From contig NZ_JAMBOB010000009.1 in NCBI RefSeq assembly GCF_023715415.1, forward strand, positions 167,050 through 231,049: a stretch of DNA of 64,000 bases. Reading direction: 5' to 3'. The DNA is from Neobacillus niacini (GTDB lineage Bacteria > Bacillota > Bacilli > Bacillales > Cytobacillaceae). Made by a program: the position numbers and the translations under genes. Position 1 is the stretch's first letter, and every line of letters starts with the position of its first letter. Shown in pieces: positions 46,787 through 55,946 of the stretch. The notes beneath the pieces are model-generated. The model was not told the DNA's origin. It saw only the letters and a list, made by a program, of their open reading frames with translations, and searched no databases.

Positions 46787-48070
46787 TTAAAACTTCAACT
46801 TTGGCTCTGAACTTATTGCCGTTTTTTCTGCTTTGACCATTTCAGGGTAACCATAGCTTCCATGCTCGCTCATGTCGAGACCGATAATTTCCTCTTCCTC
46901 TGTTACACGTAAGCCATTCATAACAGCTTTCATGATTGTTAACAGGATAAAGGAAACGATGAATGCAAAAGCACCACTGCTTACAACCCCTAATGCCTGA
47001 ACACCAAGCTGGTGTAAACCGCCTCCGTAAAATAATCCTGGCTCTCCAATTGTCGCTAATTCCGGTGTAGCAAAGAATCCAGTTGACAATGTTCCCCAAA
47101 TACCTGCTGTACCGTGTACAGACAATGCAGCGATTGGATCATCAATCCCTTTCTTTTCAAAGAAGCGAATGCTGTAAAATACAAGAATTCCTGATATAAA
47201 GCCAATTAGGACTGCAGCCCATGTATCAACAAAAGCACAGGAAGCTGTAATGGCAACTAACCCAGCTAAGGCACCATTTAACATCATTGGAACATCTGCT
47301 TTGCCCATGACAATCCAAGAGATAATCATTGCAGCAATAACTCCGGCACCCGCCGCTAAGTTCGTATTCATTGCTACGAAACCGAAGAATGCTCCATCAA
47401 CAGAAACCGTACTGCCTGCATTAAATCCGAACCATCCGACCCATAAGATTAAAACACTAAGAGCCGTAAATACTTGGTTATGACCTGCGAGATTGTTTGC
47501 TGAACCATCTTTATTGTATTTCCCAATTCGAGGTTTTAGGATCAATGTAGCTGCAAATGCTGCCATTGCCCCTGTTAAGTGAACAACCGTTGAGCCTGCG
47601 AAATCTTGCTTGCCATGTTCTGCTAACCAGCCGCCTCCCCAAATCCAGTGGGCAATAGGAGGATAAACAATGACCGAAAAAAGTACAGCAAACACGAGGT
47701 AGGCTCCTAATTTAGCTCGTTCAGCAAAGCCTCCAAACGCAATGGTTAACGAAATACCTGCAAAGGCTAATTGGAATAAAAAGAATACTGAACCCGAAAG
47801 TGCTAAGCCTTCAACGTCATATCCCGAATAGAAGAAGTCTGATAATCCAATGAGTGGATTTCCTTCTCCGAAGATTAAGCCATACCCTACTGCCCAAAAT
47901 ATGATGGATGAGATACCAAAGGTAAGTATCGTTTTCCCTGCAATATGTCCGGCATTTTTCATTCGTGTTGATCCAGTCTCCAGCAGGATGAATCCTCCCA
48001 TCATGAGAATAACAAGAACGGCTCCAACCATTACCCAAAGACTGTTCATTAAGAATATAGTTTCCATCAT
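46787..48070 (-). CDS. amtB: Ammonium transporter
   Basis: A 427-residue Amt channel with 11 membrane helices. The conserved segments are FILLETGSTRMKNAGHI, GGFAERAK, VVHLTGAMAAF (pore His), FGFNAGS, NTNLAAGAG and VHGTAGIWGTLSTGFFA (second pore His). It imports ammonium when nitrogen is scarce. No glnK follows, unlike the usual nrgAB pair. Two TnrA-like boxes lie upstream, between it and tnrA. AAAGGGGGAG precedes the ATG. Confidence 0.96.
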   Translation of the reverse strand: MMETIFLMNSLWVMVGAVLVILMMGGFILLETGSTRMKNAGHIAGKTILTFGISSIIFWAVGYGLIFGEGNPLIGLSDFFYSGYDVEGLALSGSVFFLFQLAFAGISLTIAFGGFAERAKLGAYLVFAVLFSVIVYPPIAHWIWGGGWLAEHGKQDFAGSTVVHLTGAMAAFAATLILKPRIGKYNKDGSANNLAGHNQVFTALSVLILWVGWFGFNAGSTVSVDGAFFGFVAMNTNLAAGAGVIAAMIISWIVMGKADVPMMLNGALAGLVAITASCAFVDTWAAVLIGFISGILVFYSIRFFEKKGIDDPIAALSVHGTAGIWGTLSTGFFATPELATIGEPGLFYGGGLHQLGVQALGVVSSGAFAFIVSFILLTIMKAVMNGLRVTEEEEIIGLDMSEHGSYGYPEMVKAEKTAISSEPKLKF

Positions 48071-48089
48071 TTCTCCCCCTTTAAATTCA

Positions 48090-48106
48090 TGTTAATTTTC
48101 TTAACA
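48090..48106 (-). promoter_or_regulatory. Palindromic TnrA-like box near amtB start
   Basis: TGTTAAGAAAATTAACA on the minus strand fits TGTNANAWWWTNTNACA except at two positions. It lies just upstream of the amtB ribosome site, so if bound it would block rather than activate. Confidence 0.45.
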
Positions 48107-48155
48107 TTCGGTGTATTTGTATTTTTACACGGATTTAATGTAGATTCTACAATTG

Positions 48156-48172
48156 TGTAAGGTTTCCTGACA
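48156..48172 (-). promoter_or_regulatory. TnrA box of the amtB promoter
   Basis: TGTCAGGAAACCTTACA (minus) differs from the TnrA consensus at two positions. A possible promoter (TTGTAG, 17 bases, TGTAAA at 48129-48124) places it at about -47, the typical activating position. Confidence 0.7.
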
Positions 48173-48190
48173 TGGTTTTTGGAAGAAGAA

Positions 48191-48222
48191 GAAAAAAGCC
48201 ATCTTCTTTATTAAGAAGATGG
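48191..48222 (-). terminator. Terminator of tnrA
   Basis: CCATCTTCTT pairs with AAGAAGATGG (10 pairs) and is followed on the minus strand by CTTTTTTC. It overlaps the last tnrA codons. Confidence 0.8.
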
Positions 48223-48546
48223 ACCTTTTCGTAAGCCGAACTGGGCATTCAATTGTCCTTGAATCATTTTTCTTCTAACCTCATTCTGATTTTGCTTCTT
48301 CTGAGCTTGAAGCATTTCTTTTCTAATTTCATGCGTTTGGACTCCGTCTTCAATCTTGTTCGCAATTTCCACTAATAATTCAATATCTGCAAAGGAGTAT
48401 TTTCTACTTCCGCCAGGGGATCTCTCTGGAAAAATTAATCTTCTTTCCTCGTAATAGCGAATTTGTCTCTCCGAAAGACCTGTTAGGTCTCTAACGATTC
48501 CAATTGTAATTACTTTTTTATCTTTATAAGAAAAATCATTTGTCAT
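48211..48546 (-). CDS. tnrA: Nitrogen regulator TnrA (MerR family)
   Basis: A 111-residue MerR-type regulator. The HTH reads ITIGIVRDLTGLSERQIRYYEERRLIFPERS.GG.RKYSFADIELL, close to TnrA/GlnR. The C-terminal tail RRKMIQGQLNAQFG matches the TnrA region that binds feedback-inhibited glutamine synthetase, so TnrA is favoured over GlnR. It activates nitrogen-scavenging genes. It lies directly upstream of amtB, its expected target, and a 16/17 TnrA box lies upstream of its own start. Confidence 0.9.
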   Translation of the reverse strand: MTNDFSYKDKKVITIGIVRDLTGLSERQIRYYEERRLIFPERSPGGSRKYSFADIELLVEIANKIEDGVQTHEIRKEMLQAQKKQNQNEVRRKMIQGQLNAQFGLRKGPSS

Positions 48547-48596
48547 TTTTTAGTTTCACCACGCTCTTCTGTGATTAAGTTCTATACAATAATGTA

Positions 48597-48613
48597 TGTT
48601 AAATTTCCTTACA
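48597..48613 (-). promoter_or_regulatory. TnrA box upstream of tnrA
   Basis: TGTAAGGAAATTTAACA (minus) matches TGTNANAWWWTNTNACA at all but one defined position. It overlaps the last codons of the small FbpA-like gene and suggests TnrA autoregulation. Confidence 0.7.
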
Positions 48614-48814
48614 CTGATTGGATTTTGGTACAGGTTTCCTCAAGATGCTTTTGTTAATTTTTTGGGGGAATGTCTTTTGGAAAATACTTTGTATTTCGTT
48701 AAAAGTGAGGGAATGTAGATTATGGTTAGAAGCATTATAATGATCAGATTCAATTAATCCATTAATGTAGAATAGTTTAAGTGTTTCTACTCCTTTACGC
48801 AATTGATTTGTCAT
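48599..48814 (-). CDS. Small basic protein, FbpA-like
   Basis: A 71-residue basic protein. LRKGVETLKLFYINGLIESDHY followed by LHSLTFNEIQSIF resembles the Fur-regulated basic protein A family (LRKAVE.. LI..L.., then LT.SELE). In B. subtilis those proteins take part in the iron-sparing response. AAGGAG lies 12 bases before the ATG, which is rather far. No Fur box was confirmed. Its 3' end contains the tnrA operator. Assignment is tentative. Confidence 0.6.
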   Translation of the reverse strand: MTNQLRKGVETLKLFYINGLIESDHYNASNHNLHSLTFNEIQSIFQKTFPQKINKSILRKPVPKSNQCKEI

Positions 48815-48945
48815 ACCGACTTTTCACTCCTTCAATGTGAGTATATTGTAAAAGGTAACGAATTTTTTAGGCTTTGTCAGTGAATGTGTCAGAAACACTG
48901 ACAAGAATTTTTCATTGATTAGAGCAAATCTAACAAAGTAAAAAA

Positions 48946-48970
48946 GAACCTGGCATAAACAGCCAGGTTC
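48946..48970 (-). terminator. Terminator of the Gln-rich coiled-coil gene
   Basis: GAACCTGGC pairs with GCCAGGTTC, followed on the minus strand by TTTTTT. Confidence 0.9.
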
Positions 48971-48983
48971 ATATATTTAGTTA

Positions 48984-49292
48984 TTAATATTCTCCATCAA
49001 ATGGGGTGAATGGGAAGTTAAAGCGTCTTTCGACTTGACGTAGTCTTTGGTTAATACGTTGAACGCGACGTTGAAGTTGGGTTACGTCACGTTGAAGCTG
49101 ATTGATTTGCCTTTCCTGACGCTCATTTTGTCTTTCGAGCTGACTAACTCTTCGCTCAAGTTGCTGCGGTTGTCTGTCCGGATCATACGGGTCATATTGT
49201 TCTTGTTGTGGTTGCGTATACACATCAAACTGTTCGTATGGATTGTACTCATACTGTGGTTGTGGACCTTGATAATAGCCATAAGGATACAT
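48984..49292 (-). CDS. Gln/Arg-rich coiled-coil protein, probably spore-coat associated
   Basis: A 102-residue protein. Residues 1-40 are Tyr/Pro/Gln-rich ([20 protein letters not shown]), and residues 43-92 form a regular coiled coil with heptads of Leu/Val ([32 protein letters not shown]), ending [12 protein letters not shown]. Tyr-rich, low-complexity plus coiled coil is common in Bacillus coat proteins. AAAAGGAGAG precedes the ATG and a sigma-K-like -10 element lies upstream. The family is unnamed. Confidence 0.65.
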   Translation of the reverse strand: MYPYGYYQGPQPQYEYNPYEQFDVYTQPQQEQYDPYDPDRQPQQLERRVSQLERQNERQERQINQLQRDVTQLQRRVQRINQRLRQVERRFNFPFTPFDGEY

Positions 49293-49324
49293 TGGGCAAC
49301 TCTCCTTTTTGATTTAATACCCTA

Positions 49325-49333
49325 TAGATTATG
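49325..49333 (-). promoter_or_regulatory. Candidate sigma-K -10 element
   Basis: CATAATCTA on the minus strand fits the mother-cell -10 pattern CATAnnnTA, about 33 bases upstream of the coat-like gene start. Confidence 0.4.
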
Positions 49334-49488
49334 TAGGTATATGTGGAGAGTGTGGGCATTTGCCTAGTTAAAATGGAAACATAAAAAAATATCAATCCAA
49401 AATAAACCATTATCCATTAATTACTATTTTTATATTGCTTTTTTAGCGTACGAATATAGTAAATTAGTAAAGTTTTATTAATAAAATA

Positions 49489-49517
49489 TTGAATAAGTAA
49501 GCAAAAAAAGTTATAAT
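49489..49517 (+). promoter_or_regulatory. Sigma-A promoter of the amino acid ABC operon
   Basis: TTGAAT (49489-49494), a 17-base spacer and TATAAT (49512-49517). Confidence 0.8.
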
Positions 49518-49588
49518 CACTTATATTCTAAAAATTTAAAATGTTTTAAAGATTAGTTTTTTAAAAATAATATTAGGGGGTTGAGAAA

Positions 49589-50407
49589 ATGAAGAAGGTT
49601 AAATTAATAACAACGTTCCTGGTCATGGCTTTTATGTTAATTCTTACTGCTTGCGGATCGAGTGAAACAAGTGGTAATGGGGATGATTCTGGTAAGGAAA
49701 AGAAAAAACTCCGCGTTGTCACAGATGCAGCGTATGCACCATTTGAATATCAGGATAAGGGTGAAATTGTAGGTTTTGATATTGACTTAATTAAAGCGGT
49801 TGCGAAAGAAGCAGGATACGAACTTGATATTGCTCATACCGGGTGGGATCCAATTTTCGTAGAATTAGAGAAGAAAATAGCCGATATTGGCATTTCGTCC
49901 ATTACCATTAATGATGATAGAAAGAAAACCTATGATTTCTCTGTACCCTACTTCTTATCTACCAATAAGATTATGGTTCCAGAAGGCAGTGATATCAAAA
50001 GTGCTGAAGATTTGAAGGATAAAACGGTTGCTGTTCAAAACGCAACCACTGGCCAGGAAGCGGTTGAAGGTCTTCTTGGAAAAAACAGCAGTCAAATTAA
50101 AAAGTTTGAAAACAATAACTTAGCTATCCTTGAGCTAAAGGCTGGTGGAGCAGATGCGGTTGTTGCGGATAATACAGTAATTGAAGAATATGCAAAAAAT
50201 AATCCTAATGATAAATTTATCATCATTGAAGATAAGGGAGCATTTGCCCAAGAGTTCTACGGATTAATGTTTTCGAAGGGAAGTAAGATAAAAGCAGATT
50301 TCGATAAAGCGCTAAACGAAGTGTTTGATAATGGAACTTATGCAGAAATTTATAAGGAATGGTTCAAGGTAGATCCAGATGTACAACTACTAAAAGACCA
50401 ACAATAA
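49589..50407 (+). CDS. Polar amino acid ABC transporter, binding lipoprotein
   Basis: A 272-residue family 3 solute-binding protein. The lipobox LTAC puts the lipid Cys at residue 22. LRVVTDAAYAPFEYQDKGEIVGFDIDLIKAVAKEAG is the signature start, and IADIGISSITINDDRKKTYDFSVPY the ligand-binding centre. The Asp/Glu-rich pocket and overall pattern resemble arginine/glutamine-binding ArtP/GlnH proteins, but specificity is not settled. AGGGGG precedes the ATG. A hairpin after it separates it from the permease. Confidence 0.92.
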   Translation: MKKVKLITTFLVMAFMLILTACGSSETSGNGDDSGKEKKKLRVVTDAAYAPFEYQDKGEIVGFDIDLIKAVAKEAGYELDIAHTGWDPIFVELEKKIADIGISSITINDDRKKTYDFSVPYFLSTNKIMVPEGSDIKSAEDLKDKTVAVQNATTGQEAVEGLLGKNSSQIKKFENNNLAILELKAGGADAVVADNTVIEEYAKNNPNDKFIIIEDKGAFAQEFYGLMFSKGSKIKADFDKALNEVFDNGTYAEIYKEWFKVDPDVQLLKDQQ

Positions 50408-50412
50408 GAATG

Positions 50413-50453
50413 AAAATTGCGTAACTCTTTTAAACTAGAAGTTACGCAATTTT
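50413..50453 (+). terminator. Partial terminator between binding protein and permease genes
   Basis: AAAATTGCGTAACT pairs with AGTTACGCAATTTT (14 pairs), followed by TGG. It would let only some transcripts reach the permease and ATPase genes. Confidence 0.75.
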
Positions 50454-50516
50454 TGGTTTCATACCTAGCCTTACATCATTTATCAGAAGGTCAACGGATT
50501 TATAGGGGGATTATGA

Positions 50517-51173
50517 ATGGATATTCAGTGGAGTATTTTAGTTGAATACGCACCCTTTTTTCTTAAGGGGACGCTGCTGACAATCGGACTTTCGTTAGCG
50601 GGTATTTTAATAGGGACAATCCTTGGTTTGTTTATCGGGTTAGGAAAGATGATGAAAAATAAATTTTTATCATTCCCTTTTGGTGTGTATATCACTTTAT
50701 TCCGTGGTACACCCATGCTTGTACAAATTATGTTAATTCATTTTGCGGTAGTACCGCTGTTTACAGGGGGAACAAATGGTATTGCTGCTGCTATTCTAAC
50801 TCTATCCTTAAACTCAGCCGCATACATAGCAGAAATCTTCCGTGCAGGAATTCAATCAATCGATAAAGGGCAGATGGAAGCAGCCCGTTCTCTAGGAATG
50901 ACACATGTACAAGCTATGCGTTATGTTATCCTTCCACAAGCATTTAAGAGGATGATTCCACCGCTAGGAAATGAATTTATTGTTTTAATCAAAGAATCTT
51001 CTCTCGCTTCGTTAGTCGCGGCCCCTGAACTCATGTATTGGGGACGAGCCATGCAAGGTCAATACTTCCGTGTATGGGAGCCATATATTACAGCAGCGCT
51101 TATTTACCTTTTACTAACACTTTCTTTAAGCTACGTATTAAGCCGACTTGAAAGGAGACTAGCCACAGAATGA
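50517..51173 (+). CDS. Polar amino acid ABC transporter permease
   Basis: A 218-residue HisM-type permease with five helices. [16 protein letters not shown] and the EAA loop [34 protein letters not shown] (residues about 122-155) are conserved, ending in [12 protein letters not shown]. It works as a homodimer with the ATPase whose start overlaps its stop by four bases. AGGGGG precedes the ATG. Confidence 0.94.
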   Translation: MDIQWSILVEYAPFFLKGTLLTIGLSLAGILIGTILGLFIGLGKMMKNKFLSFPFGVYITLFRGTPMLVQIMLIHFAVVPLFTGGTNGIAAAILTLSLNSAAYIAEIFRAGIQSIDKGQMEAARSLGMTHVQAMRYVILPQAFKRMIPPLGNEFIVLIKESSLASLVAAPELMYWGRAMQGQYFRVWEPYITAALIYLLLTLSLSYVLSRLERRLATE

Positions 51174-51892
51174 TCGAAGTGAAAAATTTGAAAAAATCCT
51201 TTGGCACCAATGTAGTTCTTAAGGATATTAATGTAACCGTTAAGCCGCAAGAGGTTGTGGTTGTGATTGGCCCATCAGGGTCTGGTAAATCCACTTTTCT
51301 GCGCTGTATAAATCTATTAGAATCTATAACAGATGGACATGTCTATATCGAAGGAATAGATATAACCGACAAGAAGTCAGATATCAATAAAGTACGGACA
51401 GAAGTGGGGATGGTGTTTCAGCAGTTTAATCTTTTTCCGCATAAAAAGGTTATCGAAAATATCATGCTTGCCCCAATGAAGGTCAGAAATACTTCAGCAG
51501 AGGAAGCTAGAAAAAAAGGGTTAGAGCTTTTAAGAAAAGTAGGATTAGAGGATAAGGCAGAAGCGTATCCCGATTCTTTATCAGGCGGTCAAAAGCAGCG
51601 TGTCGCGATTGCAAGAGCGCTTGCGATGGAACCGAAAATCATGCTGTTCGACGAACCAACCTCAGCACTTGATCCAGAAATGGTTGGCGAGGTTTTAGAG
51701 GTTATGAAGCAGCTTGCCAAAGAAGGCATGACCATGGTGGTTGTTACACATGAAATGGGTTTTGCAAAGGAAGTTGGGGACCGTGTCATTTTTATGGACG
51801 GTGGACTCATTGTTGAAGAAAATGTTCCAAATGAATTATTTGATTATCCAAAAGAAGAACGAACCAAAGCCTTTTTGAGTAAGGTTTTATAG
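51170..51892 (+). CDS. Polar amino acid ABC transporter ATPase
   Basis: A 240-residue ATPase. Walker A is GPSGSGKST (residues about 33-41), the signature LSGGQKQR, Walker B IMLFDEP and the switch His VVTHEM. The set is a GlnQ/ArtR-type amino acid importer with the two upstream genes. Strong overlap with the permease indicates coupling. Confidence 0.95.
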   Translation: MIEVKNLKKSFGTNVVLKDINVTVKPQEVVVVIGPSGSGKSTFLRCINLLESITDGHVYIEGIDITDKKSDINKVRTEVGMVFQQFNLFPHKKVIENIMLAPMKVRNTSAEEARKKGLELLRKVGLEDKAEAYPDSLSGGQKQRVAIARALAMEPKIMLFDEPTSALDPEMVGEVLEVMKQLAKEGMTMVVVTHEMGFAKEVGDRVIFMDGGLIVEENVPNELFDYPKEERTKAFLSKVL

Positions 51893-51921
51893 AAACAGGG
51901 AGGCTGGATGCCACCCTGTTT
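51893..51921. terminator. Terminator between ABC operon and the 51931 gene
   Basis: AAACAGGG pairs with CCCTGTTT, followed by TTG on the plus strand. Confidence 0.7.
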
Positions 51922-51930
51922 TTGCTATAA

Positions 51931-52440
51931 TTATCCTTCAAAATCAAAAACGTCGACAATCTTGTCTGCTTTTATCCGGTTTTGACAGAGTCTAAATAGT
52001 TGGTTGAAAAATTCCTCCACTTCAAAAGGAGAGGCAGGAATTTTTATTTGTAAGGTTGTTGAGCCGAACATTTGCTTGAAATAAGCTTTTCTTTGGCTGT
52101 TTTTCCCATCACGCTTTAAAGGATTGTACTTCCATATGATATGAGGGCTTCCATCTACTTGTTCAATTACTCGCAGTTCCGCAGCGGTGGTGGACTTGTT
52201 ATGTAAATAAATCACTAAATAATAGTTGTCATTGCGGTGCCAATCGATGAATAGAAAATAATAGCTGGAGTCGCTATCGACCCGAGTAACATCAAAACCT
52301 GCTAAGGTTTGCTTCCCATTTGTCCATTGATGAAACATTGGTAACGTTCCATTAACTGTTTCTATTTTTTTTACTTCATACGAAGCAGGTTTTGATTTTT
52401 TAATCAAATCTGCTAAATAAATGGCTTCGTCCTTTTCCAA
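51931..52440 (-). CDS. Hypothetical protein of unknown family
   Basis: A 169-residue soluble protein with no recognised motif. It has strongly alternating beta-like segments (YYFLFIDWHRNDNYYLVIYLHN, then LRVIEQVDGSPHIIWKYNPLKR) and a charged C-terminal helix (FEVEEFFNQLFRLCQN). No signal or membrane segment. It lies convergent to the amino acid ABC operon and divergent from the dynamin gene. AGGAGC precedes the ATG on the minus strand. Confidence 0.6.
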   Translation of the reverse strand: MEKDEAIYLADLIKKSKPASYEVKKIETVNGTLPMFHQWTNGKQTLAGFDVTRVDSDSSYYFLFIDWHRNDNYYLVIYLHNKSTTAAELRVIEQVDGSPHIIWKYNPLKRDGKNSQRKAYFKQMFGSTTLQIKIPASPFEVEEFFNQLFRLCQNRIKADKIVDVFDFEG

Positions 52441-52679
52441 AGTAATGCTCCTTTTTGTAGATTGGATTCATTATACAGTGAAAAGGGACAAAAGTAGAAG
52501 CCGCTTTTTGTGCAATGTATTCAAATTGAAACATAACTGAAACCTTAATTATAAAATCGTTTGATAGAATCGATATAATTGGGACTAAAAGTGAGTACAT
52601 CGTTCGAATCATATAGAGGAATAATTCTGCCTCTTTCCCATATGAATGCATAGAAGTGGTGGTAATTGGAGGGACGGAA

Positions 52680-55433
52680 ATGACGTTGGAAAGTCAGTTA
52701 ATCAAAAAGTCATATTATCAAATGTATATAAATGAACATGAAAACCTGCAGCCCATACGTGTGTTAGGTGATGTGTATCAAGAAGAGCTTCAGAAGGATA
52801 TGCCCGATTTAACATCGATACGCTTTGCGCAAGGAGAGATATATTTTCACAATCGTGATTTTGAGGCAGCTATTTTTAAATGGGAAAATATTGTGGGGGA
52901 GCTTGAGCTTTGGGCGAGGAAAAATATTGCCGATGCCTACTATGAAACAGGTCTGCTCTCAAATGCTGAGGACCTTTATCTTTCCATAGAAACAAATAAT
53001 CCTACATTAAAAACAGAAGTGGCCCTGCAGTTGTTTTCTCTTTATATTGAACGTGGAAAGTCTGAGGCAGCAGTCGAGATTATTAAAAGAACAATCGATG
53101 CAAACCCTGATTATCCGAATGTGACGTCGGTAGCCCGTGCCTACTTTGAGGAACAGCAGGATTGGAATCATGGTATTGAACTAGCGTTGAATGAAGCAAG
53201 ACGAACGGGTTCGCTTGATTGGTTTGATACAGTGAATTCATATGTAAATAAGGGCGTTACCAAAAGCTTAAATCCAAATTATTTCTCACAGGGACTATTT
53301 GAATTGTATGCCTTGGATTCTCAGATGTTTGAAGAGCTTACTTCATCACTATGGAACAGTTATAAAAGTGAAGAGTCCTATTTTACATGGCTAAAAGAGT
53401 TAAATCATCTTCTGTTGAATCTTGATATTAGTCATAACAACCATTTCCAGATGTTATCTGCTCTCCATCATGAAACGTATTTTTCATTAATCAATGGCAG
53501 CCAGACGATAAAAACACTAGAAGACCTAGTACCAGACCTATTAACAAATTGGCTGCGATTATCCGTTCCTACACATACAGTCATAGCATCAGCTGCGGTA
53601 TTATCATGGAATGAGCTATTTCCAACAAGTATTAGTATGTCAATTGTCAGTGTGGCTGAAAATCTTATTGGCGAAACAGAAAGTCATATCGACGAATTAG
53701 AAGAATGTATAAATCTCTTTGAGTCCATTATTCGTTGGGCGAATAGTCAAGATATGGGTGAGAACAACCGCTTAAAATGGATGGTCCAGCAGTTGAATGA
53801 TTTTGATACCCATCACTTGATGATTACGGGATTAAGTGGCAGTGGGAAGTCTGCCTTTATAAATACCATTCTAGGGGAAGAGATACAGGATAGCCCCACT
53901 TCGTCGCTTGTTATGTTTAAAGACTTTGAGGACTTAAACATATATGAAATAACCGATCAGGAGACAGTACTCCTCGCAGACTTCGTGCAATTTCAAGAGC
54001 GAATGGATCGGCGCCGAAATGCAATGGAATCCATTATCGAATTTCAACAGCCTTTTCCATTGTTGTATGAGCAGAAACTAACGCTAATTGAAACACCAGG
54101 TCTAAAAGGCAGCCACCAAGATCGCTATGAAGTGCTGCAATATTTACAAATGGCAGATAGTGTATTATTTGTTTTAGATGCAAATGCTTCGTTTACAGAT
54201 AAGGAGAAGGGGATTCTATCACAAATTCATGAACTTGCTCCCGATATTCCCATCCATTTTCTCTTGAATAAAATGGATACGATTGCTAATGAGCAGGAAG
54301 CAATAAGAATTTTTGACGAAACTAGGTCGAGGATTCAGTCTTATTTACCTGAAGCACAAGTATTACCATTTTCTTCTCAATATGAAAGTGGACAGCAATT
54401 AGTCGAACTGAAGAGCTTTATTCAATCGTTAAAGGATAAAAGAAACATAGCAGATAAACGCTTAGCAAAGCTTTTATTTTTCATTCGAACCACCATTTCC
54501 AGGTTGCTGCAAAAGAGAATTGATGTGGAGAATCAGTTAATTGAGTCGGTTCGCTGGAACGAAGAAGTAGTCATGAAGTTAAATGGTGCTCTTAACCAAT
54601 TAAAAGATGCCGAGTCACAAAAAACAAAAGCAATCACAAGGTCTTACCGTGCGATTAAGGAATCCATTCAAAATAAAATTACTGCCGATGTACCGAGAAT
54701 ACTGCAAGAATGTTCTGAATTAATCAAGGAAGACAGTGATATTAGTACGATTCATTTGGAGCTTAATGATGTGATGAATACTAGAATACAAGATTACTTG
54801 GAGCAAGAAGTAATGCCAAAATATTTTACATCCCTTCAAGAATGGATTATCAGTTCCAAAGAGGAATTTGAGCAAGGACAGGATTTCTTAAATGAAATGG
54901 CTGAAGGCTTGAATAGCTTGTATGGGGAAGAGCGAATTAACACAGAATGTGACTTTAAGGTGCTTGATGATTGGCGTCGGGATACCGATAGAATGACGAG
55001 CCGTTTCCAATTAGAAAAGGTCAATATTTTACTACGCAACACCGCTTCACAATTTTTATTGAAAAGCGCAGGGAAGCTGTTTGGGGCATTTTCTCAAAAT
55101 AAAACCATGCTGTATAAAAAATACAAAGACTTTGTGAAAAATGATAGCTATTCTGAACCAACTCAGGTTGTGATTGAACGCTTCTTCCAACAATTTGAAC
55201 TATTTGAAAAATCATTAGAACGAGACATTACAATGTTTTTCAGACAGCCAATGAAGGTCCTTAACGAAGCAATCGAGGAATCACTAACTCAAATAACCAC
55301 GAATCAGGATATACTAAAAAAAATGAATACAAACCCAGAAATGTTCCGTGATCCGTTGACACTATTTGAAGTTAGACTGCGTCAATTTGAATGGACCACA
55401 ATAGCAGGCAAGGGTGTACAAACGATATATTAA
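52680..55433 (+). CDS. Dynamin-family GTPase with N-terminal TPR-like repeats
   Basis: A 917-residue protein. Residues about 40-370 are helical repeats of TPR type (FAQGEIYFHNRDFEAAIFKWENIV). The GTPase domain follows: P-loop GLSGSGKSAF (about 382-391), G3 ETPGLKGS (about 470) and G4 LNKMD (about 529). The C-terminal 340 residues are coiled-coil/stalk-like with a final FFRQPMKVLNEAI. Dynamin relatives remodel membranes or join phage defence; this one has no membrane segment. ATG 52680 has GGAGGGACGG before it. B. subtilis DynA has two GTPase domains; this protein has one. Confidence 0.85.
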   Translation: MTLESQLIKKSYYQMYINEHENLQPIRVLGDVYQEELQKDMPDLTSIRFAQGEIYFHNRDFEAAIFKWENIVGELELWARKNIADAYYETGLLSNAEDLYLSIETNNPTLKTEVALQLFSLYIERGKSEAAVEIIKRTIDANPDYPNVTSVARAYFEEQQDWNHGIELALNEARRTGSLDWFDTVNSYVNKGVTKSLNPNYFSQGLFELYALDSQMFEELTSSLWNSYKSEESYFTWLKELNHLLLNLDISHNNHFQMLSALHHETYFSLINGSQTIKTLEDLVPDLLTNWLRLSVPTHTVIASAAVLSWNELFPTSISMSIVSVAENLIGETESHIDELEECINLFESIIRWANSQDMGENNRLKWMVQQLNDFDTHHLMITGLSGSGKSAFINTILGEEIQDSPTSSLVMFKDFEDLNIYEITDQETVLLADFVQFQERMDRRRNAMESIIEFQQPFPLLYEQKLTLIETPGLKGSHQDRYEVLQYLQMADSVLFVLDANASFTDKEKGILSQIHELAPDIPIHFLLNKMDTIANEQEAIRIFDETRSRIQSYLPEAQVLPFSSQYESGQQLVELKSFIQSLKDKRNIADKRLAKLLFFIRTTISRLLQKRIDVENQLIESVRWNEEVVMKLNGALNQLKDAESQKTKAITRSYRAIKESIQNKITADVPRILQECSELIKEDSDISTIHLELNDVMNTRIQDYLEQEVMPKYFTSLQEWIISSKEEFEQGQDFLNEMAEGLNSLYGEERINTECDFKVLDDWRRDTDRMTSRFQLEKVNILLRNTASQFLLKSAGKLFGAFSQNKTMLYKKYKDFVKNDSYSEPTQVVIERFFQQFELFEKSLERDITMFFRQPMKVLNEAIEESLTQITTNQDILKKMNTNPEMFRDPLTLFEVRLRQFEWTTIAGKGVQTIY

Positions 55434-55438
55434 AAAGA

Positions 55439-55464
55439 AAGGGTGCCGTATTCGGCACCCTTTA
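55439..55464. terminator. Bidirectional terminator after the dynamin gene
   Basis: AAAGGGTGCCG pairs with CGGCACCCTTT around TATT (11 perfect pairs), between converging genes. Confidence 0.88.
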
Positions 55465-55467
55465 GCA

Positions 55468-55875
55468 TTAAACAAACGCAGCAATAATAATTCCCATAAC
55501 CGTCAAGGCGACTATATGATAGCCTGCACTAATCAAGAATAATGTGTAGCTGCGACTCTCAAAAAAGGTAGGGGATAATTCTCTAAACGCAGCGATTAGA
55601 CCAATCAGGAATCCGAATAAAGCTCCATCTAATATGGTTACCGTATCTAATAACTGAATAAATAACGAGAGAACAACGGCAGTGAAAATACCCCCGAGTG
55701 TGGTTAATCCATAACCTACGTAAGCTCCCTTAGAATCGATATCCTCCATTTTTTTGCATAATGCCTTAACCCAAATATTAGAAAAAAGGACAGGGGAATA
55801 CCAGAGTGCCCCAATGACCATATTTGCAACAACTGCTAAAATGATAGCTACTATACTTACATTCGTGAAATCCAT
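55468..55875 (-). CDS. DUF1761 family membrane protein
   Basis: A 135-residue protein with four membrane helices. VANMVIGALWYSPVLFSNIWVKAL is the DUF1761 start, followed by YVGYGLTTLGGIFTAVVLS. Function is unknown. AAGGGGAAATG on the minus strand places the ATG. Confidence 0.82.
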   Translation of the reverse strand: MDFTNVSIVAIILAVVANMVIGALWYSPVLFSNIWVKALCKKMEDIDSKGAYVGYGLTTLGGIFTAVVLSLFIQLLDTVTILDGALFGFLIGLIAAFRELSPTFFESRSYTLFLISAGYHIVALTVMGIIIAAFV

Positions 55876-55946
55876 TTCATTTCCCCTTAATATTTTCTGT
55901 GTATTCGGTGAATTATATCATGATAGTTCCACTAAAACAAAAACCC

